Assembly: GCA_944990035.1 (NCBI GenBank)
Contig: CALYLX010000126.1
Location: 2,480,001-2,544,000 of the forward strand
DNA from: Clitopilus passeckerianus
Lineage: Eukaryota > Basidiomycota > Agaricomycetes > Agaricales > Entolomataceae
DNA: 64,000 nucleotides
Direction: 5' to 3'
The notes under the pieces are model-generated. The model was not told the origin of the DNA and did no database searches. It worked only from the letters and a program-made list of their open reading frames with translations. Of the stretch, positions 12,675-24,208 are shown in pieces. Position numbers and translations under genes: made by a program. How positions within the stretch are numbered: position 1 is the first letter of the stretch; every line of letters begins with the position of its first letter.

Positions 12675-15237
12675 TTACACAAAAACTGAAGCGAGTGGAC
12701 GTGCGTCAACAGATTGCACTGAGGAAATCGTCTGGAGACTATGCGAGGTTGGGGTGGACGATCCGCTTCGAACGGCAAGATCGTCGAAGCTTGGTGACCT
12801 GGTGGGCGTGTTGGAGGAATAGGAATCCAGAGAATGCAGGTGAGGCGTGGTAGAGAGTAGATCCTCAATATCCGATGCAGATTGCGTGCGTGAAATTGGG
12901 TCATGGGGTATATCCAATTGCGGTGCCTCTTCCATTCCAGTGAAAAAGCAGAATCTAAGAATAAAAGATCCGTATCAGCAATCATATCTCCCAAAAGTAC
13001 AAGAAAAGCACGCACTTATTCAAGAACTGGCGGTAACTGGTCTTGGGGCTAATAGTCGAGATACCACCAATAGCAGAAGCGGTAACATCCGCCGAGGTAT
13101 ACTCCAAAAAGCTCTGAGTTGGCGAAGAGGTCGTAGATGGGGAAGAGCTGGAGCAAGGTGAAGCAAAACTCGGCGTAGACAGTTCACTCGAGTTGTCTTG
13201 ATGGTCAAAATAAGACGACCTGAGCCCCAGGCCGTAGGGCAACTCGGATCCAAACTCTGTGCTCGGAGTCTCTTCCTCCTCCGCCGGGCGCGATGGGAAA
13301 GCACAAACGTGAGCAGTCAAAGGTGTCGAATCCAACGTGGGGAGTGATGGCGAGTAAGACTCGGATAATGGCGTGCCAGGAGGTGTCCGCTTGACCTTTG
13401 ACGCAGCTGGTGCAGTCTCGTCGAAACTTCCCCTCTTGTGATTGCGAAAACCGTGCCCCTGTCCACCGAACCCACGATTGAAATACGATGGTCTCATGTC
13501 CCCATCAACGGCAGCTGTCCTGGGGCCAGTGAACAACGTTTCTTCGTCCAAATCTCTCGGCGATCCCAAAATAGGGATCGTCTTGATGATCGGCATGCCA
13601 CGCGCCTTTACTTTGTCCGGCCACGGAATAGGGCTGACAGTAGGCGGGGTAATCTTCAATGAAGGGTGTGTCGTTGTCCGCAAATGTCGCGCTGGAGAGA
13701 AATCCGAAGGCCGCCATGGTGTAGCATCTGACACGTCGAACCGATACCGCGCCGCAAACCCTCCGTCATTCCCTGCGGACAGCGAGCTAGAGTTCGAATT
13801 GGAAAGTGGCCCGGGTCGAGGAATAGGAGTGGGGGTAGAAACGGTAGAGTTGGGCGAATGCACTCGCGGTCCGTGTTCTCGAGATTTGACAACTTTCTCT
13901 AGTTGGGACTTGAGGTTAGCCAGATCGTCCTTCGAGGCCGGAGAATCCACCACTACTGACATGTGCACGTTTGCTACTGTTGGGACCGTGACTGTAACTG
14001 GAGGTGCGAGTTTCGGTGGAGGGGAGGATTTCTTGAATTCCGCGAGATAATTCATGCCGTGATTATTATCCCATAACTCCTGCCCAGCGACGGAGTATCT
14101 CACAGCCAAGAATAGCTGTTTTGTTTCGATCCGAGTCAGCAGGTCATTCAACCGGATCGTGAATGTGAACCTGTCGAACAACTTGTCTACGGACTCGAGG
14201 TACTTCCCAGCTACCTCGCTCGTCGTCTGCCAGTTGTCGAAGGTGAACCTGACGGCGATCGCCTTCGAATATGCGATATTGCGAACTCGAACGCGTCCGG
14301 TGATTGACAATCCATCGAAAGCGAGTGCAAGGCCCTCCAAGGCAACGTCTGCTTTGAGGTTTACGCGATCAGGCATATTGTGAAGCTGCATCGTGATCGG
14401 TTTCCTCGATATCTTCTCGTCCGATTCCCCAAAGATGAAGGAGGGGAAATCGCTGTCGGTGCAGCTATCATCCGTTGGGCTACCATCGCGCGAAACAGCC
14501 AAAGGCTTCTGCTCAGCGAGGAAGAGCTTGACATGTTCGAGCTGTGCATCGAAGTGGACGGCCTTATGATGTGTAGGAGTCGTCGGTTCGCTCTTCGTGC
14601 CGAACGCCGGGGTGATAATTGTAAGTGATTTGGAAGTCTTCAAAGAAGACTTCACCGGCTCGCCGGATTTCTTGCGGATGAGATTGGGTTGCGAAATGAT
14701 TGCTGAGGCACTGGTGGTAATGGTTGGAACCTCAGGAGAAGAACGAGAGGCATGAGACTCCGAGAAGTTCCGTGCTTTTGGCCTTTCTGCCTGCTGACGG
14801 AGTGGTATACCTGGGGTATACATCAACGGACGAGGACCAGGGCGAGCTGCCCCATTCACATGTTTCCCCACCGAAGGGAAGGGTATTGGCGACCTGTTCT
14901 CTTGGTTTGAGCGAGAGTGATAAACCGTGGGCGTCGGTGTTGACTGCTCTGGGGGCCGGGCAGAGGGTGTACTGAGCCCGCGTTTGTTTTTAGGTCTCCG
15001 AATGGTCGGTGGCGAGTTATCCGAGTTCGTACTAGAGGAACTCGAGTCGGAGTCGATAACAGAAGAGGTCATGGTAGGCGTAGAATCCGAGGGTGGTGTG
15101 GATTGCTGAAGCACAACTTTTACGGGCGAAGGGTTCTCCAGCAACTGTGGCGCAGGGCGTGGATGAGAACCAGTCGAAGCCCGCCGTGGTATTGACGGTA
15201 GAGGTACGCCAGCCGTATTCGAATGCCTGGGAGACAT
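12675..15237 (-). CDS. protein phosphatase 1 regulatory (glycogen-targeting) subunit with CBM21
   Basis: Gac1/Pig-type PP1 targeting subunit, which brings PP1 to glycogen to activate glycogen synthase. 833 residues in two exons. The N-terminal third is Ser/Pro-rich and probably disordered. The PP1-docking RVxF motif is KAVHF at about residues 225-229, followed by a CBM21 fold at about 280-404 (LKADVALEGLALAFDGLSIT; RVRVRNIAYSKAIAVRF; FTFDNWQTTSEV; ELWDNNHGMNYLAEF). The long Ser/Pro-rich tail ends in a conserved block rebuilt across the 61-nt intron 12955-13015: YRQFLNKFCFFTGMEEAP. I chose the ATG at 15237 because the longer frame upstream has no family character. A TATA-like element lies 77-86 bases upstream. 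Confidence 0.9.
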
Positions 15238-16890
15238 GTTTTCTATAGCAGAAACATTTTTACGTGTCGCCAGAGTCACTATCATTGGGGGGTTTATCTC
15301 GAGATGATAAGGCTCTATATAAATGAAATCAGAGCCGAGTCAGAAAACTGGAACCACGCCTAGAGCACTCTAGAAACCACGCACAGAAAAGTCCTGAATC
15401 AGTCCAAGGACCCGCGCCTTTGTTGGTGAAGGAGGTGGCCTGGGTTGAAAGATAACAACACCGAGCAAGTTGCAAACAAATGGTATATATTGCTCTCGAC
15501 AATGACGCCAGAAATGACCGAACCCTGATGCCTCGGCCCTTAGCGACCTTCACGGGTACACGACGGACCCTTAGGATTGATGCCGTTTTACCCGGATCGT
15601 CAGGCGTACCAAGGACCAGCGGCCGCTTTCGGGGAGAACGGATAGCCTGAGGCTGGAATGGAGGTCTACAGCGCGAATTGTGACAATAGCTCGTCGCTGT
15701 TACTGACGATGAGCACGGCGGGATGGGCGGCGAGGTCAAGGGGGAGCCAGGGAGAGCGGATGTAATAATAAGACGCGTCGAGAAAAGGGGAATCGAAAGA
15801 GTCAAGAAGTTTGTGCCTTCATCGGCAATCAGGCCGAACAAGGTTTATTTCCTTTTCAGGCAAGAACACAAATACCGACAATCCCCACGGTGATGTCATT
15901 TCGATGTATATCTTCAACGTTTATTAGGATTCGTCGTCATTATCAGCAAACGTGTAGCCAGGTTATCGCTGCAAGTGCTTCTGTTTCCCTGGTTTCTATG
16001 TTTTCCTACACATGTCTACCCAGAGTACAATGCGTTCCAAGAGAAATCTTAAATCCATGGCGTGATACGAGGTTTTCAGCCACATCTTCATTCTCCAAAA
16101 TTTCAATTGATAGCAATGGGGAGACCCGCCAAGGACCCGCCTCTCCTTCAAATCGCCCAGGTACAGCGCCTGGATGTTTCTAATAACAATAGACTGTTAT
16201 CCACTATTCCCCAAGGTCTCTCTTGCGTTCTCCTCTTCATGATATGGCTCAGAAATAAACCACTAACGTCGGATTTACGGCGCCATTGCGGTTATTCGTC
16301 ACATAATGTTCATCACGAAATTGGCGGTGGCACACGATGACTTCCCCTACAGAGTCCTATCAATAACGCGCAATTAACGCGCAAATCAATCGTAACACCG
16401 AACAGGCCACGACTTGTGAAGGAGATGGCTGAGAACGAAGTTTCTCAGTAACTCCACAAATCACCGGGAGAAATAACACATTGATGGTTTTGGCGTCTTA
16501 TCTTCTGCTGGGGAGTATGTGCTTTTCTCCAGCGACAACGGTGGGATAAACAGTGATCGCCATAGGACTCCCTCAGAGACTCATCCAGTCAAGGAGCCAA
16601 TCCTATACTGCTCAAAGAAAAATAAACAAGGTATATCAGGCGTATTGTCACATATTCGCCGATAAAACCAAGAGAAATTTACTGACCCTTGCTATTCAAG
16701 TAATCCGATGAACAATTTTGCGCCACGGCTGTACGAGCAATAGAGCAAATAGACTGGAACATGTACCTCTGTCCTAATTCCGCCCAAAAGTTTTCAGTGT
16801 GCATGAATTGTTGGGTACCTGGTCAGACTATCGCAAGAAAACCTAATTCTTTGAGGCAAAAAGAGTTTTCTATCTGAACGAAAAGCTATC
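15238..16890. other. long gene-free region upstream of the PP1 subunit gene
   Basis: About 1.65 kb. Apart from the TATA-like element near 15314 I see no supported gene. Frames at 15329-15841 and 15890-16340 have no domain character. The length suggests a promoter and long 5' leader, possibly with an unrecognised non-coding transcript. Confidence 0.4.
15314..15323 (-). promoter_or_regulatory. TATA-like element of the PP1 subunit gene
   Basis: On the minus strand this reads ATTTATATAG, about 77-86 bases upstream of the chosen start codon, the usual distance in basidiomycete promoters with a short leader. Confidence 0.5.
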
Positions 16891-16963
16891 TTCCCTCTAG
16901 CCGACTTGAACGACTGACCTCGTCATTACTAGTGACGCGCTCTACCAACTGAGCTAAGAGGGA
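16891..16963 (-). tRNA. tRNA-Thr (anticodon AGT)
   Basis: 73-nt cloverleaf without intron on the minus strand. The acceptor stem TCCCTCT pairs with AGAGGGA, followed by discriminator A. The D arm is GCTC/GAGC with loop AGTTGGTA. The anticodon stem CGTCA/TGACG encloses loop CTAGTAA, so positions 34-36 are AGT (threonine, codon ACU and, after inosine formation, ACC). The T arm AGTCG/CGGCT, with one G-T pair, encloses TTCAAGT. All stems are complete, so it should be functional. Confidence 0.93.
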
Positions 16964-17350
16964 GTTATTTGCAACTATGTAAATACGCAACACAATACCA
17001 ATGCCTAACGAAAACCGGGGCTGATGAGATGATTGTCGATCGGATAATTTAGGTTCGCCATGTGGATGTCGATCGCTATGTCTGGATACGGGTCAGGGTG
17101 CTGCGCTCTAATATTATCTTTGTACCTGCTAGGGTCGTTTGAGGGATTGTGGTGGCCATTGGTAGGGGAGCAACCGCTCTGGTCAATACACATTCAACGG
17201 CAAGATATAATCATAAATACAATATACAGTAAATACCGTTACTCTCCATCCTGGCTTTCCTCGTCACTCATCGCAGTCATTACATACAGTCCAAGAAAAG
17301 TTCGTTAAATTGTCTCTGTTCTTTAATTCCTCTCTAGCCTTCAAGCATCA
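16964..17350. other. spacer between tRNA-Thr and the M50B-like gene
   Basis: About 390 bases upstream of the tRNA and downstream of the protease gene. No gene is recognised. Confidence 0.4.
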
Positions 17351-18855
17351 TCACCATACACCAACAGCTCCCAGAGCAGCAACGAAACACGTCACACCCA
17401 TTGCTGACAAACTCGGTGTGGCGGACATTGACAGCGCACTGTTATGCGTCCCCGGTACTGGCAAGAAATGTGCAGTATCTGCTTCTTGCTGCTCAGCCGA
17501 TTGCTATGAAGACGTTTGTGAGTAATTAGACTCGGAGGGTAAGATGCGGGGAGGAGAAGAACGTACCTTAAACGATACCAAGCCGACGATCACGCCCAGG
17601 CCGAAGAATATGAAGGCTTGGATGAGCCAGATCACTCCCCATACTGGTAGAATGGTCAGCAAAAGAGTATAATAATTGGTGATGTAGTGAATTGTGTTAC
17701 CTTGGGAGGGGAAACACCCGCAATATTTCGCAAATGCAGTTGCGTCCGAAGTGTTCGTCTTCCGCTCGATGGTATCATCTGGTCGTGGCAGCGTAAGCTG
17801 AGCAATGTGGAAGAGAATATTAGACACCTACCGATGATATCCCACAGGCAGTACATGCACGACATGACACCGATGAATAGGACCTAAAGGGAATGATTTC
17901 AGCTCCTGGAAAGTGACAAGAGCTAAGAATAACACTCACAAAGTAGCGCAAAGCAATACTTCCCGCGACAAACCAAAATAATAGGATCAGCCCTGACATG
18001 CCGAGTATAAGCACCCAAGTTCTATTAACCAGCAAAATCGTAAGCATCTTTTACCACAGATAAAATGAAATGAAACATACAGGATATTCCTCCTCGCCCA
18101 CCAAAGCGTAAACAAGAAGAACACCGCCAAAACAATGCTCGCAATTTTGCTCGCATTCGTATTGAACCCGCACGCAATCAAGCAGGCGCCGATGAATGAA
18201 GATCCAAGGTAGCCAGCAGGCAAAGTGAGCCAGGGGATTCCCCCTGACATGGATGTTGACCCTCCTTCGTCCGCTGAAGAAACGTGTTAGCGAGGATCCG
18301 AGGGGGAAGCTTTTCTTCTCTTGCTTGGTGAGAGAAAAGAAGGGAATGGGACGCACGGTCGAGCTCTATGGAGTGGATCCGGGCGCATGTGAGGACTCCC
18401 ATTATGGCGTGGCTCATCTGCAGCAGGGGTAAGAGGAGGGGTGAGTTGAAAGGGAATGGAACATACTTCGTGGAAACCGACGACCAAGAGTCTAGCGATT
18501 CGGTCAGTCTAGCTCAATAAAACAGGCCCTGGACATACTTAAAAGGGTATACTAGAAACAGCAATGTCAACCATTGAGTTCATAGAAGAAAGTGGCGATC
18601 ACTCACTGATCAATCTCAGGCCTGGCACATGCCTGTGGTCATGTTCATTCAATCCGTTCCCAAAAGCTCAACAAACTCTTACCATAGAATACCAATCGCA
18701 ACGATATAGCATCCCGCAACAATCAATGTAACTTTCTGCGTCTCATTTGGGGTAACTTGTGTTTTGAAGTCTCTAGCATAATGAACAAGTGACTGAACGG
18801 CATCCGGAGGTCCATAGGTTGTGGTATCAAGGGCGAGGGTATCAAGAGTGGGCAT
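17351..18855 (-). CDS. peptidase M50B-like membrane zinc protease
   Basis: Polytopic membrane protein of the fungal M50B-like group, related to site-2-type intramembrane proteases. The start MPTLDTLALDTTTYGPPDAV is followed by TM helix VTLIVAGCYIVAIGIL. The zinc motif is built across an intron: VVGFHE joins MSHAIMGV, giving HExxH as HEMSH. Then come GGIPWLTLPAGYLGSSFIGA, IASIVLAVFFLFTLWWARR, WVLILGMSGLILLFWFV and a last helix WGVIWLIQAFIFFGLGVIVG. The final exon joins SFK to QSAEQQEADTAHFLPVPG and ends with a hydrophobic Ala/Gly/Val tail at the stop 17351-17353. Without the last splice the frame would run to 17504, but the spliced end resembles the family better. The biological substrate is unknown. 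Confidence 0.85.
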
Positions 18856-19213
18856 CCTAAGCTAGTTGGGAGCCTTTAGCGCTTGAAATGAAGGGATGAA
18901 AGATGGGAGGCGTACGCGCGTGGCAGACATTAGTTCTACTTTTATATAAGGGCAATGATCGAAGGAATGTTCAGCCGGTACTGCGGCCAAGGCGGCAGGA
19001 GGAGAGCCAAAGGAGAACCGAATAATGGTTGAACAATGTGGCTGTGCCGGCTAGTGATGAGCGATGCCAAAAATATCCGTAAACCCGGATGGTCGCACTT
19101 TCGTCATCGCGGTCCAGACCTGTTGTGGTGGGTCAAAGTATCAAGTAGAAGCTTGGGTGTTTCGAGGGAGATCGATTGAAGACAGTATATATATTAGAGC
19201 TACGTTGTTCATG
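18856..19213. other. promoter of M50B-like gene and 3' flank of F-box gene
   Basis: Holds the TATA box at 18941-18950. Nothing else is recognised. Confidence 0.5.
18941..18950 (-). promoter_or_regulatory. TATA box of the M50B-like gene
   Basis: The minus strand reads CTTATATAAA about 86-95 bases upstream of the ATG at 18855. Confidence 0.55.
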
Positions 19214-20752
19214 TTAAGCAGAATTTCGTTCGTGATTTACACCGTTAATCTCCACGCGCTGTACACTGGGACATGTAGCAAATATTGAAGTAATAAAATG
19301 AAAGCGTCGCGCTGGATCTGTTGGTCCATCCCTGGATATAGTGGTAAACTGTACAGATGCTAGCTTCGGAAACAACGAGAACCACTTTGGCCAGGTGTTG
19401 GTGAGTCCCTCTGGGGTGCTGTAGAACGCTAGTCGTAAATGGATGCTTGACAGGTGGAGCAAAGGGTTCTGACGAAGAGCATCTGTTACAATGTCCCCAG
19501 TTTCCAAGCGCTCAGAGATATTAAGGGCCCAGGCAGCATTTGGGTACTCGCAGGAGACTTCTAGGGAAATATCCACTTTCCTAAGTCGCCTTCGCACGAG
19601 CAGGAGCGTATTCCCGAGCTTAACGAGGTCAAGCTCGTCGCCCATTGAATTGCGCACGACTAGGCAAACGGACTTAAGCGATCGAAGAACGCTCCTGTAC
19701 TTCAACAAGGCACAAACATGTCCTGGGGTCGCTGCGAGATGGGAGAGTGAAGGTAATAGGCCTGACGGTGGCGACTGCAATTGCGTGCATCTGAGGTAAC
19801 GACCCAATCGAAGGTGTGTAATCTTGGGGTGACGAAGGAGGAAATCGAAGAGGTCGTCATCTGCGATTGGGCATGCCTCGACGGAGAGATCTCTGAGTGA
19901 GGGCATAGTGATTGCGGGTAGGGTGACTCCCCAAAATCTCGAGGTGGAGCCGATATCCCGGAGAGACAGGGCTCTGATTTGACTCGAATTGAGTAAACCA
20001 ATTGTCCAGAGAAATATTCCTTCTTGGAATAGCATCGGTGAATGCAGGTTAAGAACCTGTAGTTTCGGCGCTCGCTTCGCCGAACCTAATAATCCTAGGG
20101 CGGCCATCTGTCTCTTCATGCATTTCACTGAAGCTGTGACGAGGTCCTGTAGGCCGTTGTGTCTTGGTTCACTGAAAAATGAGGGAAGGGAGATGTTCGG
20201 CCGGTTTACTTTGTGGAGCGCTCTTTCCAGGTTTGGCGGATACGGCAACTCCCATCCTTTGACACACACTGTGAGGGTCTCACAGCTTTTGTCGAGGGCA
20301 GTCTCAATCAATTCTTGGAACCCCTTATGAATGACTGCAAAACGACATGAAAGATTAGAGCTCGTTGGAGACTGGAAAGGTTGGATATTACCTTTGGTAA
20401 GCGGAGAGGATATTTGGATATTAATGGCGTCAAGGTGCAGCTCTTTGACGGATCCCAATGCCTCTATGGCGCCTCTAGCCCTGGACAGCTCGGTATATGG
20501 CCGGTGGGAATCGAAGGAGTAGTACACGGAGTTCATGGCTGGTTTGAAGAGCGCAATGCTCAAGCCACGCAAGACATCCATCGACCAGTCGTTGAACAGG
20601 ACGAGTTCTCCGGTAAATGGGTTCATGCCCTTGCGAGCAAAATATACGGGCAACGCAAGGTAATGCAAACGCCGAGATATTTGCGACAGGGTGAATAATT
20701 CATCGTCGAGGCATTCGCATACAGCGAGTAGGATCTCGTTCGGAAGATCCAT
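19214..20752 (-). CDS. F-box protein with leucine-rich C-terminal part
   Basis: Intronless frame of about 512 residues. The F-box is at the extreme N-terminus (MDLPNEILLAVCECLDDELF then TLSQISRRLHYLALPVYF), the motif that docks to Skp1 in SCF ubiquitin ligases. The rest has irregular leucine-rich segments (LRALSLRDIG-like, LRDLSVEACPIADDDLFDFL, ITHLRLGRYLRC), as in agaric F-box proteins that use LRR-like repeats for substrate binding. The frame stays open 57 bases upstream of this ATG but begins with a TTG codon. I chose the first true ATG, which begins the F-box. An upstream exon cannot be excluded. No target can be inferred. Confidence 0.82.
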   Translation of the reverse strand: MDLPNEILLAVCECLDDELFTLSQISRRLHYLALPVYFARKGMNPFTGELVLFNDWSMDVLRGLSIALFKPAMNSVYYSFDSHRPYTELSRARGAIEALGSVKELHLDAINIQISSPLTKGNIQPFQSPTSSNLSCRFAVIHKGFQELIETALDKSCETLTVCVKGWELPYPPNLERALHKVNRPNISLPSFFSEPRHNGLQDLVTASVKCMKRQMAALGLLGSAKRAPKLQVLNLHSPMLFQEGIFLWTIGLLNSSQIRALSLRDIGSTSRFWGVTLPAITMPSLRDLSVEACPIADDDLFDFLLRHPKITHLRLGRYLRCTQLQSPPSGLLPSLSHLAATPGHVCALLKYRSVLRSLKSVCLVVRNSMGDELDLVKLGNTLLLVRRRLRKVDISLEVSCEYPNAAWALNISERLETGDIVTDALRQNPLLHLSSIHLRLAFYSTPEGLTNTWPKWFSLFPKLASVQFTTISRDGPTDPARRFHFITSIFATCPSVQRVEINGVNHERNSA

Positions 20753-21415
20753 TAGGGTGAGGACAGCGCGTGGTCCTGGGTGCGTATTCGTATCTGGAAC
20801 GACTGCCAAGACCTCTGACTTGAAACCAAGATCGAGCTTGACTGGCGCATCTTGTATACGAACGGAATGGAAGGGATCCTATTCGAAGAACTTGAGCAGA
20901 GCGTCAACCACGAGAGTTCGCTCACGTACCATGATTTCCGAGAATGCTCCAGGTATTTACGCTTGACGAGCACGTATTCAACGGCGAAGGGAAAGAGGGA
21001 AAGGTGAGACTGAGGCCTGCGGCCACCTGAGGTGCTGTACGGTGCCTTGCACTGACATGGTTTGAATAGAGTTTTGGGAGGCTGTGCAACCGCAATTCCA
21101 CACTTTTCGGGGCAGATTCAGTTTGCTCTGGACCGCAACGCGCTGGATTTACAAGCCCTCTGGGGCTGGACTATATTCTAAATATATGAGCCGTATTCAA
21201 TATGTATGCTCTACTGCTAGGCTATATGGACTCGGGGATATTCCGCACAAGTTCGATACATGGCTGTCGAATCCCCTCGAGTCAAAAAGAGGGGAAAAGA
21301 GATGTAGCCAGGTTCCAACGACTTCTTTCCGTGAGACTCAGCGTTCAGTACTCAGTCGTGATACATTCTACCCTGCCTGAGCCCCGACGTCCACTACATC
21401 CTCTCTGTACTGCTA

Positions 21416-21444
21416 CATTCCCTTTGGTCTCTGAAAATCATTCT
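21416..21444 (+). repeat. 29-bp imperfect direct repeat, copy 1
   Basis: Shares the core ggtctctga and atcattct with 21872-21900. 26 of 29 positions match and the three differences are all transitions. It could be a relic of a dispersed element. Confidence 0.5.
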
Positions 21445-21871
21445 CATTCAGGGCGGGAGAGACCTCCCAGCGACGTCATACTCTGGCCACAGCGGGGCAC
21501 ATCATACTACCCCTCACGGCTACTTCGGCCGAATTAAGGTAACTGGAACCAGTCGAAGTAATCATGAGGCATAGCTCCTCTGTATAGGGAACGACCAACG
21601 GAATGTGGGCAGTATGAGTCGAGGAAAACCCAACCATCGGTCTATTTGCTAATTTATTCAGGGTGATGTCATTTGCTTCATGAAAAGTGCCACCCCAACC
21701 AGGGGGTTGACACTCGACAGACAGTACTGTAACTCGCTGATCACAGGGGACTTCAAAAAAATGAGCCGGTCAGATTCCTATGACTGCTTCCCTGAGACTG
21801 TCGTAATGAACCGACTTCGCCATTCATCTCAAGGATAGCCACAAATCCCAAACACACACTGCATGAATGCT

Positions 21872-21900
21872 CATTCCTTTCGGTCTCTGAGAATCATTCT
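21872..21900 (+). repeat. 29-bp imperfect direct repeat, copy 2
   Basis: Partner of 21416-21444, 456 bases downstream in the same orientation. Flanks do not align, so this is not a simple tandem duplication. Confidence 0.5.
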
Positions 21901-22312
21901 TAAAAGGGGGTGTAACTCGGTCACACCGTTTACGACCAATAAGATGTACCACGGTACGATACGTATATCTCATGACAACGACCTACTCTGAATGAGCGCA
22001 GTGTGCGGCGAGGGAATCTCGACCAACCGGTACATTAAATACCAGCTTGTTCCGGTTGGCGGCAACCTTTTGTAATTAGGACAACCCCGCAGGGGAAAGG
22101 CAGCCTCTCCATCCACGGTGGCTTGCTTGGCTCTGCTCTAATGGTTTGTTACTTGAATTTCCTCTTGAATATCGCTAAAGTATAGATGGTAGACACCAGT
22201 TGTAGGGTTGTTTCAATAGAAACGAAGCAAGTCGTAGGTTTATTAGAGGAATAAGCAACACATTTTTTGAGAACTGGACTATGCACATTCATACAAACCT
22301 ATCATACCCCCC

Positions 22313-23011
22313 TCAAACCAAAAGCTCAGGGTAGGCCGCCTCAAGGGCCTCAAAAGACACTTCCAGGTCCTCGACTAATTCCACTATGGCAACACACCTG
22401 CAATTGTGCTTGAAAGTGCTTGCAAGGTCAGAACGCCAGCCTCTGGAATGGATGTCGAGTGGCCACCCGGCCCTGTCAACTCGCCCTTCGGCGACCATAT
22501 AGTAGCCATACGCCGCCAACAAAGGCGCACCAGTCATGGCGGAAGGTGGTGGTTCCTGAACAGCCCCACTCATTATAGCACGGCCGAAAAGAACGAGCGA
22601 TTTCATCCGGGTGAAGATTTGGCGAGAGATGGAATGAGGTGAACCACCTTCGATGGTAAACCCCGTGGTATGGTACGCCTCGAGGTGAGGCTGTACTCCA
22701 AATGCCTTGCAGAGCAAGGACATGACGATACCTCGGAAGGAGGAGGATACCGTCATAAGGTCTACCAGGGGTGCCCATAATTCCCCAAACATCTCTCCGT
22801 TCATTGCCGAGGCGTTGAGGAAAGTGGTGGAGACGATCCATTCGTGGATTGACCTACCAATAGCTCTGGCGAGGATAGGCTCCAGGATTTCGAAGGGAAT
22901 GTTTGTGAGATCTTGAATCTCATGTGAGCTGAAGGTAGAGTTAGCATGCAGGAATTCAGGACAACAGGCATCAGCTTACTCGGAGAGCGTTTCGCTGGAG
23001 GCAATAGACAT
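22313..23011 (-). CDS. F-box-like protein of unknown function
   Basis: Two exons (22980-23011 and 22313-22928) with a GTAAGC donor and CAG acceptor give an exact 215-residue frame. After a short start (MSIASSETLSD) comes an F-box-like segment (IQDLTNIPFEILEPILARAI), then a mostly helical part (IVSTTFLNASAMNGEMFGEL; FRGIVMSLLCKAFGVQPHL) ending FEALEAAYPELLV. I do not recognise the C-terminal part. The IPxEILEPILARAIG pattern resembles the first F-box helix, but the domain is not certain. It is smaller than the F-box/LRR protein upstream and not obviously a duplicate of it. Confidence 0.65.
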
Positions 23012-23283
23012 TTCAGTTGATCTCTTGAGATAAAACCTGCACTGCATGAAAAAGCCGGGTTTCAGCAAGAGAATCCTTCACCTGAGAGATTGATCGAGAC
23101 ATTGGACCAGTGCGCTTGCTTGGAGTGTATTTAGATATAGGTTCTTCTTGGAAATGAGTACCAGAATATGGTAGGAGGCAGAGATGCGAATGACTCGCGC
23201 CATTTGCTTCCGCGGTTGCGATCACCCTAGTTCCGAGTCCCGCTTAGATCATCCATACCTTTCTTGGGCATCAACCATTTACT

Positions 23284-24208
23284 ATGGCACCTCCTACCGA
23301 CGTAGAAACGGTATTAAAGAATGAAATCAAGTAAAGTGTTGTTAATAACGCTTATTAAACCGAACTGACCTGAGCACAGGGAGTGGCATTTCCGTACGAT
23401 GGATACGCACCCGCCCGTTTGCTCGCGTCTCGCTAAAATGTCACCTTCTTTCCAGATATCTATTTCTTCCAGAACAATGCCGACTCTCACCATGCTGCTT
23501 TACAGCTGAGAGATGGAGTACTGAGACTGCGAAGAGATGGTGCCTTTGTGGCAGTTCCTCTCTTCAGAGTAAACACGGACCCCATTGGGCCTCATCCAAT
23601 TGGTGAGCAACTCTATCGTGCTTCATTAGCTGGTTTGACTGAGCACACTCGCAGGATCCTATGAGATTTGGGTACCTTCTGAGACATTCTCAAGCGTGTT
23701 TTCATACTTGTGTATGCACCGCGGTGAATTGAGGTGAGGAAGAATTAGCCAACCGTTATTATTTTTACCAACAACGTGATCAGCATTCTCGTTCATCCAC
23801 TGACGAAAGAACAGGTGAGCTTCTAGCCCAGGTTTTCTGATATTATTTTTACTGACTTTCCTTGAAGAGGAAGTAGGTTCAACCTAGATATATCCGACAG
23901 AGGGTTTCCATCTCACATCTTTGTAGGGACCATGAACAAAGAGCAGCCTGGATTGGTCCTCCTCTCCCACTTGATCTGAATACACTCCCAACTAGATCTG
24001 CTGAAGTTCCTCTCCAATATCCTTCGCTGAGTGAGTGGGTCTACATTCTCAGGATTATGCGCCTGATTGCTCATCCTTCGCAGAACTTGGGTATTCAAGC
24101 ACTGCTCAACCTTTCACCTTAGAAGAAAGGAAGAAGATGGGTGACAATGTAGAACGCATTCTCCTCGGCGAGAAGGAAGCAGCTCGAGCCCCGCCGAGGG
24201 ACGCCTAA
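23284..24208 (+). CDS. DODA: DOPA 4,5-dioxygenase-like protein
   Basis: Extradiol ring-cleaving dioxygenase of the fungal DODA family. In fly agaric the family member opens L-DOPA to seco-DOPAs leading to betalamic acid and muscaflavin. Eight exons: 23284-23330, 23380-23393, 23456-23602, 23655-23733, 23784-23814, 23868-23872, 23927-24030, 24084-24208. They total 552 nt, an exact 183-residue frame. Key pieces: the metal-binding-type WHFHIYFFQNNADSHHAAL, LRLRRDGAFVAVPLFRVN, GPHPIGSYEIWVPSETF, SILVHPLTKEQ, DHEQRAAWIGP and the C-terminus LKLGYSSTAQPFTLEERKK. The sixth exon has only 5 nt (AGGAA) and supplies Gln-Arg-Lys; the protein is otherwise out of frame. Many agarics without betalains also carry this family, so a pigment role is only a possibility. 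Confidence 0.9.

Larger units (their letters stand above)
20753..22312. other. 1.56-kb gene-free region with an imperfect repeat pair
   Basis: No supported gene on either strand. It contains a 29-base imperfect direct repeat (21416-21444 and 21872-21900) and otherwise unremarkable sequence. The right part is the 3' flank of the following minus-strand gene. Confidence 0.45.

Noticed and set aside
13442..14050. 202-codon plus-strand frame and neighbours opposite the PP1 subunit
   Set aside because: Antisense shadow of the CBM21 gene; no domain character or promoter.
17504..17580. Stop at 17504 as the end of the M50B-like protein
   Set aside because: Using the GTACGTTC donor and TTCATAG acceptor leads to a longer C-terminus (QSAEQQEADTAHFLPV) that fits the family better.
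23815..23926. Reading the DODA gene as a pseudogene because of a frame break after HPLTKEQ
   Set aside because: A 5-nt microexon with proper splice borders restores the frame and the family spacing.
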